A DNA stretch of 5,297 bases from an uncultured Oxalobacteraceae bacterium (GTDB taxonomy: Bacteria > Pseudomonadota > Gammaproteobacteria > Burkholderiales > Burkholderiaceae). Shown piece by piece: positions 1 to 5,243 of this stretch (its first letter is position 1; every line of letters begins with the position of its first letter). The stretch covers positions 1-5,297 of the forward strand of contig CAMLDH010000284.1 of NCBI GenBank assembly GCA_946478765.1, given 5' to 3'. The translations under genes were made by a program, and so were the position numbers. The notes below the pieces were generated by a model. It did not search any database. It saw only the letters and a list, made by a program, of their open reading frames with translations, and was not told the origin of the DNA.

Positions 1-43
1 TAGACCTTGGTGACTGGAGTTCATACGTGTGCTCTTCCGATCT
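1..43. other. Illumina TruSeq-type adapter left at the contig end (artefact)
   Basis: Positions 10-43 match the 34-base TruSeq index-adapter arm (GTGACTGGAGTTCA followed by the part ending GTGCTCTTCCGATCT) at 33 of 34 bases. The only difference is T for G at position 24. Positions 1-9 sit where the sample index and flanking adapter bases would be. The final T at 43 is where the adapter T-overhang joins an insert, so genomic sequence should begin at 44. This is library-construction sequence and not biology. The match is from memory of the published adapter sequence. Confidence 0.96.
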
Positions 44-516
44 AATTGATGCCCGCCGAAATTGTCGCCGCTTGCTGCATTCGGCCCGACCAGCATCACC
101 GCACCGACCAACGCAATCACCATGCCGATCACGAAGACACGTGCAAAGCGCACCTTGTACGCCCACCACATCCAGAGCGCTATGAAGATCGGTGCGAAGT
201 TCGACAGCAAGGTGGCATTCGATACCGTTGTGTAGTGCAGCGACAAATGCCAGATCCCCATGTCGCCGGCAAAGTAGATGCCGGCCAATGCCAGTGCCCG
301 CGTGAAATCGGTACGCTTGCGGCTGGCCTGATCCTGCGTGCGCACGGCAAACGCCCAGGCCCATAAAAACGGCGCCGCCAGCGCCATGCGCCAGAACGCG
401 GAGGCGAGCGGGCTGACATCGGATAGGCGCATGAAAATGCCGGCAAAGGCGATTGCGATTCCGCCCAACAAAAGAGTGAAGAAAGCAAATGCGGGAAAGG
501 GTTTGGTGGACGTCAT
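44..516 (-). CDS. EamA/DMT-family transporter, N-terminal part (3' end missing)
   Basis: The first 157 residues of an inner-membrane permease of the drug/metabolite transporter superfamily are present. Hydrophobic segments lie at about residues 8-29, 40-58, 73-92, 99-119 and 125-144, which is the first five-helix EamA repeat. Family-like features include FWRMALAAP after helix 1 and the block GDMGIWHLSLHYTTVSNATL at 84-103, continuing into SNFAPIF. Full members have about 300 residues and ten helices, so roughly half is lost at the contig end. Such proteins export or import small metabolites, but the substrate cannot be read from the sequence. The start is the ATG at 516-514. No clear Shine-Dalgarno sequence precedes it, but the protein begins in a typical way just before helix 1. 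The frame stays open through the adapter to position 1, which would add 15 false residues to an automatic prediction. A repeat-bearing gap separates it from slmA upstream, so it is probably a separate transcript. Confidence 0.88.
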
Positions 517-588
517 GTGTGAGGGGAGATTGGCACCGCATATTTCACAAATTGGAGAATGCGGCCTGATAGATCAACCAGACGAGTC

Positions 589-616
589 CGTAGGGCGCAT
601 CGTGATGCGCCCTACG
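589..616. repeat. REP-like palindrome, copy 1
   Basis: This is a 13-base inverted repeat with a 2-base centre (GT). Each arm contains the core GTAGGGCGCATC or its complement. It lies between slmA and the transporter gene, both on the minus strand. The core recurs in copy 2 and in the palindrome at 3077-3110, so this looks like a dispersed extragenic palindrome family. There is no T-tract on either side, so a simple intrinsic terminator is unlikely. Confidence 0.8.
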
Positions 617-627
617 CGCAAACATCC

Positions 628-649
628 GGCGCATCACGATGCGCCCTAC
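628..649. repeat. REP-like palindrome, copy 2, inverted relative to copy 1
   Basis: These 22 bases are the exact reverse complement of positions 590-611. The copy is itself palindromic, with 8-base arms GGCGCATC and GATGCGCC around AC. With copy 1 it forms a head-to-head pair separated by 16 bases, the arrangement seen in bacterial interspersed mosaic elements made of REP sequences. RNA or single-stranded DNA here could fold either as two small hairpins or as one long one. Confidence 0.78.
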
Positions 650-749
650 TTCTTTATCCACTGACCTCCAATGGCTCTCTATTCGCCAAAGGATGTGAGT
701 GTACTGAGATTTGGAATTCAGTGTTGTACTGGCAATCTCGACGCTGCCT

Positions 750-1367
750 TTACACCAGCATGAACGCAATTTGCGCCTGCGCGCTATCCGACGGATTTTG
801 CTTGAAGCCGGTCTTCGCATAACGGTGCCAGCGGCCCAGCACCAGGCTGGTGATCATGTTGGCGCGCGTCGCGACTTCGGCCTCGTTGGCCTGCCCTTGC
901 GACACCGCGATGCGCAGCGCTTGCTTGATGGCCAGCTCAATGCGTTCGACAAACTGGTTCATGCGCGCCTGCAGGCGCTCATCCTCGTTGACCAGCGCAT
1001 CGCCGATCATCACGCGCGTCATGCCGGGATTGCGCTCGGCGAAATTGAGCAGCATGCCGGTGATCGCCTGCACCTGCAGCAAACCGTTTTCCTGCTGCTC
1101 GGTGATCTGGTTGATCAGGCCGAACACCGTCGATTCAATGAAATCGATCAGTCCCTCGAACATTTGCGCCTTGCTCGCGAAATGGCGATACAGGGCGGCC
1201 TCGGACACTTCCAGCTTGCCCGCCAGTGCCGCGGTCGTGATTTTCTCTCCCTTCGGTTGCTCAAGCATCGAGGCCAAGGTCTGGAGGATTTGGAGTTTGC
1301 GCTCGCCTGGTTTTATGGTTGCCATGATGTCCTGGTAGTCGGAAATGGACCGCTTTTTAATTTTCAT
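750..1367 (-). CDS. slmA: Nucleoid occlusion factor SlmA (TetR fold)
   Basis: SlmA binds specific chromosomal sites as a dimer and blocks FtsZ assembly over the nucleoid, so that the septum does not cut DNA. The TetR-type helix-turn-helix spans about residues 43-66 (ITTAALAGKLEVSEAALYRHF) and is followed by SKAQMFEGLIDFIE. Both closely resemble E. coli SlmA. The block ERNPGMTRVMIGDAL at 111-125 is also distinctive and separates SlmA from ordinary TetR repressors. The length of 205 residues is normal (about 198 in E. coli). The chosen ATG at 1367 overlaps the stop of the upstream nucleotidase gene as ATGA, which implies translational coupling. An alternative ATG at 1325 (starting MATIKPGERK) has AGGA four bases upstream and gives a 191-residue protein that still keeps the whole conserved core. 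I cannot decide between the two starts from sequence alone. Confidence 0.93.
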   Translation of the reverse strand: MKIKKRSISDYQDIMATIKPGERKLQILQTLASMLEQPKGEKITTAALAGKLEVSEAALYRHFASKAQMFEGLIDFIESTVFGLINQITEQQENGLLQVQAITGMLLNFAERNPGMTRVMIGDALVNEDERLQARMNQFVERIELAIKQALRIAVSQGQANEAEVATRANMITSLVLGRWHRYAKTGFKQNPSDSAQAQIAFMLV

Positions 1368-2092
1368 TCACGCAATCGTTGCCAACTATCGGATAGTTGC
1401 CGTATAGATTTTACTTTGACATCAACATAAAAGGGGCGCTTTGTCAGTTTGGGCGACATCGAATGCCCTGCCCGCTGCTGCAAATTGGGGCGGGCCGCCA
1501 GATATTGGGTCACCCAGACCGTGCGCAGGCCCAGTGCTTTCGCCGCTTTCAGGTGACCGACGGTATCCTCGACCAGTACGCAGCGGCGTGCCGGTATGCG
1601 CTCTTTCGCCAGAAGTTTGCGCAACAGCTGCTTGGAGGGCTTGGGCTGCAGCTTGCCGTGCACGCGCATCGATTCGATCGGAATATGCCGGGCAAAATGC
1701 CGCCGCAGACCCAGATGGCGGACCACGTCATGCGAATAGCGATGCGGCGCGTTGGTCAGCAGGATTTTCCGGCCGGGCAGCCGCTGCAGCAGGCGCTTCA
1801 AGCCGCGTTCGGTTCGGATCATCGCGACCAGGTCGTCGAAGCGGTGCGCCTCGCGCAAAAAGTCCTCTTCCCGCACCTGGTGATGCTTTACCATACCGAG
1901 CAGTGTCGCACCGTAGCGTTTCAAATACGCGAGTCGCGCCGCATTGACGGTATCGGCATCGGCCAGCTTGCCTTCTTCGCCCAATACCTGTGCGATGAAC
2001 GCGTTCATGTTGGCATTGATCGCCGGGAAAATCGCATGCGATGCGTTGTGCAGCGTGTTATCGAGGTCGAACAGCCAGGTCAGGGTGGGCAT
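1364..2092 (-). CDS. HAD-superfamily pyrimidine 5'-nucleotidase
   Basis: This is a probable cytoplasmic phosphatase that dephosphorylates pyrimidine nucleoside monophosphates (SDT1-like branch of the HAD superfamily). All four HAD motifs are visible in the 242 residues. Motif I is DLDNT at 9-13, with nucleophile D9 and acid/base D11. Motif II is LLTNAP, with T113. Motif III is K151 in KPSK. Motif IV is VEDTVGHLKAAK, with E175 and D176. A helical cap lies between motifs I and II (about residues 17-95), as expected for subclass I. The C-terminal 30 or so residues after the core are basic and less conserved-looking. The start at 2092 puts motif I nine residues in, which is usual, though no strong ribosome-binding site is visible (bases before the ATG read ATTTAAAG). 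It is first in the operon with slmA and overlaps it by four bases. The pyrimidine specificity is inferred from family resemblance and neighbourhood. Confidence 0.87.
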   Translation of the reverse strand: MPTLTWLFDLDNTLHNASHAIFPAINANMNAFIAQVLGEEGKLADADTVNAARLAYLKRYGATLLGMVKHHQVREEDFLREAHRFDDLVAMIRTERGLKRLLQRLPGRKILLTNAPHRYSHDVVRHLGLRRHFARHIPIESMRVHGKLQPKPSKQLLRKLLAKERIPARRCVLVEDTVGHLKAAKALGLRTVWVTQYLAARPNLQQRAGHSMSPKLTKRPFYVDVKVKSIRQLSDSWQRLRE

Positions 2093-2113
2093 CTTTAAAT
2101 GTGGTTCAGTGAT

Positions 2114-2117
2114 GGAG
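2114..2117 (+). promoter_or_regulatory. Ribosome binding site that sets the TraB-family start
   Basis: GGAG stands five bases before the ATG at 2123. An in-frame ATG at 2099 has no such site and would place eight non-signal residues ahead of the signal peptide, so 2123 is preferred. Confidence 0.75.
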
Positions 2118-2122
2118 CGTGC

Positions 2123-3067
2123 ATGCGCCGCAAAATTGTACTTTTTTTATCAGTTTTCTTCAGTCTTTCCGCATTTGCGTCACTCGCGCAAACCGATCCT
2201 GCACCGCAAGCGGCAAACGCAGGTCCGCAGCACATCCAGCCCGCAACGCAGCGTGGCACGCTATACCGCGTGACACATCAAGGTAACACGGCGTACCTGT
2301 TCGGGACCATCCACGTGGGCAAACCTGCATTTTTGCCATTGGAAGGCGAAGCGCTGCGCGCGCTGGCGGAAGCGACCACGCTGGTGGTCGAACTCGATAC
2401 CGGCAACAGCGCATCGTTCCAAGGAGCGATCAAAAAATACGGCATGTACGGCGCCGGCGATACGATTGAAAAACACCTGTCGTCCGACAGCCTGAAGCAA
2501 CTGCGGCAAGGACTGGATCGGGCCGGTATCGCGCTGCAGAATGTGGTCACGATGAAGCCGTGGTTTCTGGCCAATGTACTGCTCGCGCTGGATCTGGAGC
2601 ACAACGGTTATCAACGCCGGCACGGCACCGAGAATTTCCTGCTCGCGTTTGCAAAGACGCATGCGAAAACCGTGCAGGAACTGGAAACCGCCGACTATCA
2701 ACTATCGCTGTTCGACAGCATGACGGAAAACGAACAGGAACAGTATATGAATGAAAACCTGGCCGCCATCAGCGATGGCGATGCGCTCAAAAAAGCGCGC
2801 AGCCTGATCGATGCGTGGGGCAAGGCCGACGGTACGGCGCTGGAAGCATTGCTGCGCGATGAGCGCGATGAAAAAACCTTGTCCTCCGCGTTCACGCAAC
2901 GCATGCTGCTGGACAAACGCAATCCGGAAATGACCGACAAGATCGACGCGCTGCTCAAGCACGGCGCGTCGGCATTCATTGCGGTCGGCTTGCTGCATTT
3001 GCTGGGGGAGCAGGGATTGCCGATGTTATTGCAGCAGCGCGGATATGTGGTGCAGAAATTGTATTGA
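2123..3067 (+). CDS. Exported TraB/GumN-family protein
   Basis: This is a 314-residue member of the TraB/GumN (TIKI-like) family, whose bacterial members are mostly uncharacterised. Some relatives are metal-dependent peptidases, so that role is possible here but unproven. A signal peptide is clear: basic MRRK, a hydrophobic stretch to about residue 18, and likely cleavage after AFA (19) or SLA (22). The product therefore acts in the periplasm or outside. The family's paired GX2H motifs are both present: GTIH at 61-64 within AYLFGTIHVG, and GLLH at 289-292 within FIAVGLLHLLGEQGLPMLLQQRGY. An acidic ELD lies at 90-92, GTEN at 168-171 and RNPEM at 266-270, all in the expected order, so the domain looks complete and active-type. 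It is a single gene, divergent from the nucleotidase operon with only 30 bases between start codons, and convergent with argB. Confidence 0.88.
   Translation: MRRKIVLFLSVFFSLSAFASLAQTDPAPQAANAGPQHIQPATQRGTLYRVTHQGNTAYLFGTIHVGKPAFLPLEGEALRALAEATTLVVELDTGNSASFQGAIKKYGMYGAGDTIEKHLSSDSLKQLRQGLDRAGIALQNVVTMKPWFLANVLLALDLEHNGYQRRHGTENFLLAFAKTHAKTVQELETADYQLSLFDSMTENEQEQYMNENLAAISDGDALKKARSLIDAWGKADGTALEALLRDERDEKTLSSAFTQRMLLDKRNPEMTDKIDALLKHGASAFIAVGLLHLLGEQGLPMLLQQRGYVVQKLY
2135..2163 (-). promoter_or_regulatory. Candidate promoter of the nucleotidase-slmA operon
   Basis: On the minus strand a TACAAT -10 (2140-2135, five of six consensus bases) follows a weak -35, CTGAAG (2163-2158), after a 17-base spacer rich in A. 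Transcription would start near 2128, about 36 bases before the nucleotidase ATG. The site lies inside the 5' end of the opposing TraB-family gene. The -35 matches only three consensus bases, so this is tentative. Confidence 0.3.
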
Positions 3068-3076
3068 TGAGAAGTG

Positions 3077-3110
3077 AATGCAAGGGCGCATCGCGATGCG
3101 CCCTTGCATT
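3077..3110. repeat. Perfect 34-bp palindrome (REP-like, copy 3) between convergent genes
   Basis: Each 17-base half is the exact reverse complement of the other, centred between 3093 and 3094. The inner arms read AAGGGCGCATCG and its complement, sharing GGGCGCATC with the repeats at 589-649. It fills most of the 65-base gap between the TraB-family gene and argB, which end towards each other, so a hairpin could form in both transcripts. Neither side has a T-tract, so it may block 3' exonucleases or act in termination without being a classic intrinsic terminator. Confidence 0.85.
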
Positions 3111-3132
3111 CCGGGATTTGACTCCCCCAATC

Positions 3133-4044
3133 TCAATGCGAGCGGATCATCGTCCCGAACGCTTGCTCGGTCAGCACTTCCAGTAGCAACGAATGCTCGA
3201 TCCGGCCATCGATGATGTGCACGGTATTGACGCCTGATTTCGCGGCATCGAGTGCCGACGCAATTTTCGGCAGCATGCCGCCGGAAATGGTGCCGTCCGC
3301 GAACATCTCGTCGATCTCGCGCGCCGACAAGTCAGTCAGCAGATTGCCTTGCTTGTCCATCACGCCTGGAATATTGGTCATCATGATCAGCTTTTCGGCT
3401 TTCAGGATTTCCGCGATCTTGCCGGCGACCAGGTCGGCGTTGATGTTGTACGCCCGGCCATCTTCACCGAAGCCGATCGGCGAAATGATCGGAATGAAGG
3501 CATCGTCCTGCAACGCCTTCACCACCGCGGGGTTGATGGCGTCGATTTCGCCGACAAAACCGAGGTCGAGGAATTTGCCCGGATTTTCGCGATCCGGCAT
3601 TTGCATCTTGCGCGCGCGGATCAAGCCGCCATCCTTGCCGGTCAAGCCGACCGCCTGGCCGCCGTAATGATTGATCAGCATCACGATGTCCTGCTGCACT
3701 TCGCCGCCCAGCACCCATTCGACGACTTCCATCGTTTCTTCGTCGGTGATGCGCATGCCCTGGATGAATGTGCCCTGCTTGCCGATCTTCTTCAATGCAT
3801 TGTCGATTTGCGGACCGCCGCCGTGCACCACGACCGGATTCATGCCGACCAGTTTCAATAAAATCACGTCGCGCGCAAAGCCGTGTTTCAGGCGCTCTTC
3901 GGTCATCGCATTGCCGCCGTATTTGACGACGATGGTCTTGCCATGAAATTTGCGGATATAAGGCAGCGCTTCGGCTAGAATCTCGGCTTTGATTTGTGGA
4001 GAAACAACGGTAAGGTCGGTGCTGCGGTCGGTCAGGTCGGTCAT
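3133..4044 (-). CDS. argB: Acetylglutamate kinase ArgB
   Basis: ArgB phosphorylates N-acetyl-L-glutamate with ATP, the second step of arginine synthesis, in the cytoplasm. The 303-residue product is full length. Recognisable sites are KYGGNAM at 41-47 (K41 contacts ATP phosphates), HGGGPQI at 74-80 (substrate loop), GMRIT with R98, YNINAD at 199-204 (N200 and D204), TNIPGV near 223-228 and GGMLPK with K260. These line up with E. coli K8, R66, N158, D162 and K217. About 33 residues precede the kinase core and include a predicted helix ([18 protein letters not shown]). This is typical of the arginine-inhibited hexameric form, so feedback inhibition is likely. The start at 4044 is chosen because it begins MTDLT, as relatives do; the frame is open 25 codons further to 4119, but that stretch looks like non-coding leader. 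The ribosome-binding site is weak (AGAAG). The gene stands alone and is divergent from the sigma-factor operon. Confidence 0.97.
   Translation of the reverse strand: MTDLTDRSTDLTVVSPQIKAEILAEALPYIRKFHGKTIVVKYGGNAMTEERLKHGFARDVILLKLVGMNPVVVHGGGPQIDNALKKIGKQGTFIQGMRITDEETMEVVEWVLGGEVQQDIVMLINHYGGQAVGLTGKDGGLIRARKMQMPDRENPGKFLDLGFVGEIDAINPAVVKALQDDAFIPIISPIGFGEDGRAYNINADLVAGKIAEILKAEKLIMMTNIPGVMDKQGNLLTDLSAREIDEMFADGTISGGMLPKIASALDAAKSGVNTVHIIDGRIEHSLLLEVLTEQAFGTMIRSH
4014..4041 (-). repeat. Three in-frame ACCGACC repeats at the start of argB
   Basis: On the coding strand ACCGACC occurs at 4041-4035, 4032-4026 and 4020-4014, spaced 9 and 12 bases apart, so the reading frame is kept. They encode the TDL/TDR/TDL pattern of residues 2-11. 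The arrangement suggests a small duplication just after the start codon. Confidence 0.7.
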
Positions 4045-4222
4045 GGCTTCTGATGTGTTGGTGACACGCGTTGATGATGTTGGAGCCACAGCAATTGATG
4101 CACTGCGGCACCTCTTCATTGCTGCAATTAAAAACGGTTTTCGCGATTTTACAGGGAAAGTTGATCTGCTTCCTGGTCATTTTCTTGTGTTTCCACCACT
4201 GATCCGCTAGTCTTTTGCGCAA
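4045..4222. promoter_or_regulatory. Divergent intergenic region, argB and the sigma-factor operon
   Basis: These 178 bases must carry the promoters for argB (minus) and the sigma operon (plus). The centre (about 4118-4151) is AT-rich. For argB, a -10-like TAAAAT lies at 4151-4146 on the minus strand, but no acceptable -35 is found at 16-18 bases. For the sigma gene, GGAAAGTT at 4155-4162 and GGTC at 4175-4178 faintly resemble an ECF-type promoter, which would allow autoregulation. A short dyad, ATTGC-T-GCAAT, is at 4118-4128. All of these are weak candidates. Confidence 0.4.
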
Positions 4223-4804
4223 ATGACGATGATAGCCGCCCTGCATAAACAGCTTGAAGCGATGCGCCCTGCATTGGTGCGCTTCGCCCACCTGCAATTG
4301 CGCAATGCAACCCTGGCGGAAGACGTGGTGCAGGACGCGTTGATCGCGGTCCTCGAAAAGCCCGAACGTTTCGCCGGCCAGTCGTCGCTGCGCACCTACG
4401 TCACCGGCATCATGAAGCACAAGATCGTCGATGCGTTGCGCGCATCGAACCGCGAACGCCAGATCGACACCCAGGAAGACCAGTCCGAAGACGAGGTGAT
4501 CGATGCCTTGTTCAAGGCCGACGGCCATACCTACGACATGCCGCGCCAATGGGGCGATCCGGATGCGACGCTGGAACAGAAGGATTTTTTCCGTATCTTG
4601 GAAATCTGCCTGGAGAAGTTGCCCGCCAAAACCGCCCGTATTTTCATGATGCGGGAATGGCTGGAACTGGACACCGACGAAATTTGTAAGGAATTGGGTT
4701 GTTCCACGTCTAATGCTTGGGTCATGCTCTATCGCGCACGGATACGCCTGCGCGAGTGCCTCGACCTGAACTGGTTCGGCAATCAACCAACAGCCGGGGC
4801 ATAA
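4223..4804 (+). CDS. ECF-type RNA polymerase sigma factor
   Basis: This is a 193-residue sigma-70-family protein with only the two ECF domains, which redirects RNA polymerase to a small regulon. Region 2 spans about residues 13-78 and includes AEDVVQDALIAVLE (32-45) and SSLRTYVTGIMKHKIVDALRA for core binding, -10 melting and recognition. An acidic linker follows at 79-120. Region 4 lies at about 121-182, with LPAKTARIFMMREWLELDTDEICKELG, then the recognition-helix stretch STSNAWVMLYRARIRLREC, ending in the characteristic tail LDLNWF. There is no extra C-terminal domain. The ATG at 4223 is chosen; a second in-frame ATG at 4229 is equally possible. Neither has a visible Shine-Dalgarno sequence, and an in-frame stop at 4208 rules out a longer protein. 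The gene is followed after two bases by a zinc-finger anti-sigma candidate. The target genes cannot be inferred from this window, and I do not assign an ECF group number. Confidence 0.93.
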   Translation: MTMIAALHKQLEAMRPALVRFAHLQLRNATLAEDVVQDALIAVLEKPERFAGQSSLRTYVTGIMKHKIVDALRASNRERQIDTQEDQSEDEVIDALFKADGHTYDMPRQWGDPDATLEQKDFFRILEICLEKLPAKTARIFMMREWLELDTDEICKELGCSTSNAWVMLYRARIRLRECLDLNWFGNQPTAGA

Positions 4805-4806
4805 CA

Positions 4807-5037
4807 ATGGAAAAGGATCCGATGGGAATCATGCCCACCTGCAGGGAAGTGCACCGTCTGGTGTCGGAAGGACTCGACCGCAACCTGTCGCTCATCGAGC
4901 GCGCGCGCATGCGCATGCACCTCCTGGTTTGCCGCGCGTGCCAGAACTTTGATCGCCAGATGAACCTGATCCGCCGTGCCATGCGCCAGATCGAAGTGCC
5001 GCTGGATGACCCCGACCCGGACAGGAAACCGAAATGA
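4807..5037 (+). CDS. Small zinc-finger (zf-HC2-like) putative anti-sigma factor
   Basis: This 76-residue soluble protein carries the zinc-binding anti-sigma motif H-x3-C-x2-C: H38, C42 and C45 in HLLVCRAC. An upstream C12 (or H16) could serve as the fourth ligand, matching the zf-HC2/ZAS layout. The helices around it (about 12-34 and 46-62) are the parts that in known members wrap the sigma factor. No membrane segment or periplasmic sensor domain is present, so it should act in the cytoplasm. By analogy with RsrA or ChrR, release of the sigma factor could follow zinc loss or thiol oxidation, but that is inference. It starts two bases after the sigma stop codon and overlaps the next gene, so it is clearly part of the operon. 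An internal in-frame ATG at 4822, with AGGA four bases upstream, is an alternative start and would remove five residues without touching the motif. Confidence 0.85.
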   Translation: MEKDPMGIMPTCREVHRLVSEGLDRNLSLIERARMRMHLLVCRACQNFDRQMNLIRRAMRQIEVPLDDPDPDRKPK

Positions 5038-5243
5038 GCGTCTGCCCGCGCTGCGGCGCGTCATTTTCGTGCGGCATGGTGGATGACCCGGCCGCCCAAC
5101 CCTGCTGGTGCACCCGACTCCCGGTGCTGTCGCCAAGCGCGCTCGATGACGCGACCGCCAATGACGCCGCCACATGTTTTTGCCCCGCCTGCCTGCGCGC
5201 ATTGACCGCCGCTGCCGCAACCCCTGCCAACGACAAGCGCTGA
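5034..5243 (+). CDS. Cysteine-rich CWC-family protein
   Basis: A 69-residue protein with eight cysteines and no histidine. CPRCG (C4, C7) is followed by C13, then the signature CWC at 24-26 in QPCWCTRLP, then CFCPACL with C48, C50 and C53. This order matches the cysteine-rich CWC family, whose function is unknown. The spacing suggests two metal sites, probably zinc. The C-terminal tail from about 56 is alanine-rich and probably disordered. The ATG overlaps the anti-sigma stop as ATGA, and AGGA at 5023-5026 stands seven bases upstream, so the start is firm. No signal peptide or membrane segment is seen, so it is expected in the cytoplasm. Its tight coupling to a sigma/anti-sigma pair suggests a regulatory or metal/redox role in the same circuit, but no direct evidence exists here. 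Confidence 0.82.
   Translation: MSVCPRCGASFSCGMVDDPAAQPCWCTRLPVLSPSALDDATANDAATCFCPACLRALTAAAATPANDKR

Larger units (their letters stand above)
517..749. other. Intergenic region between slmA and the transporter gene
   Basis: Apart from the two palindromic repeat copies at 589-649, no gene is supported in these 233 bases. Short open frames exist on both strands, but they run through the palindromes and have no recognisable product. The region must hold the end of the slmA transcript and probably the transporter promoter. I could not identify a convincing terminator with a T-tract, nor a convincing -35/-10 pair. Confidence 0.6.

Noticed and set aside
695..708. SlmA-binding-site-like sequence near the slmA 3' end
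   Set aside because: GTGAGT matches one half of the E. coli site, but the following bases (GTACTGAG) add two bases in the centre and break the second half, so it is not a credible full site.
711..1430. Long plus-strand frame opposite slmA
   Set aside because: It is antisense to a clearly conserved gene, with a histidine/arginine/leucine-rich composition typical of shadow frames and no recognisable motif.
1397..2098. Long plus-strand frame opposite the nucleotidase gene
   Set aside because: The minus strand encodes all four HAD motifs in order. The opposite frame has no family features.
4045..4119. A 25-codon upstream extension of argB
   Set aside because: The extension reads like leader sequence (serine, threonine and valine rich), has no counterpart in ArgB proteins I know, and lies before the MTDLT start typical of relatives.
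4261..4285. GATGCGCCCT inside the sigma gene as another REP copy
   Set aside because: Only one half of the core is present, it is coding, and no matching arm lies nearby.
3464..4807. A 447-codon open frame on the minus strand across argB, the intergenic region and the sigma gene
   Set aside because: It lies in the wrong frame of argB and antisense to the sigma gene. Its composition (rich in R, H, Q and G) is that of a shadow frame in GC-rich DNA, and it resembles no family I know.
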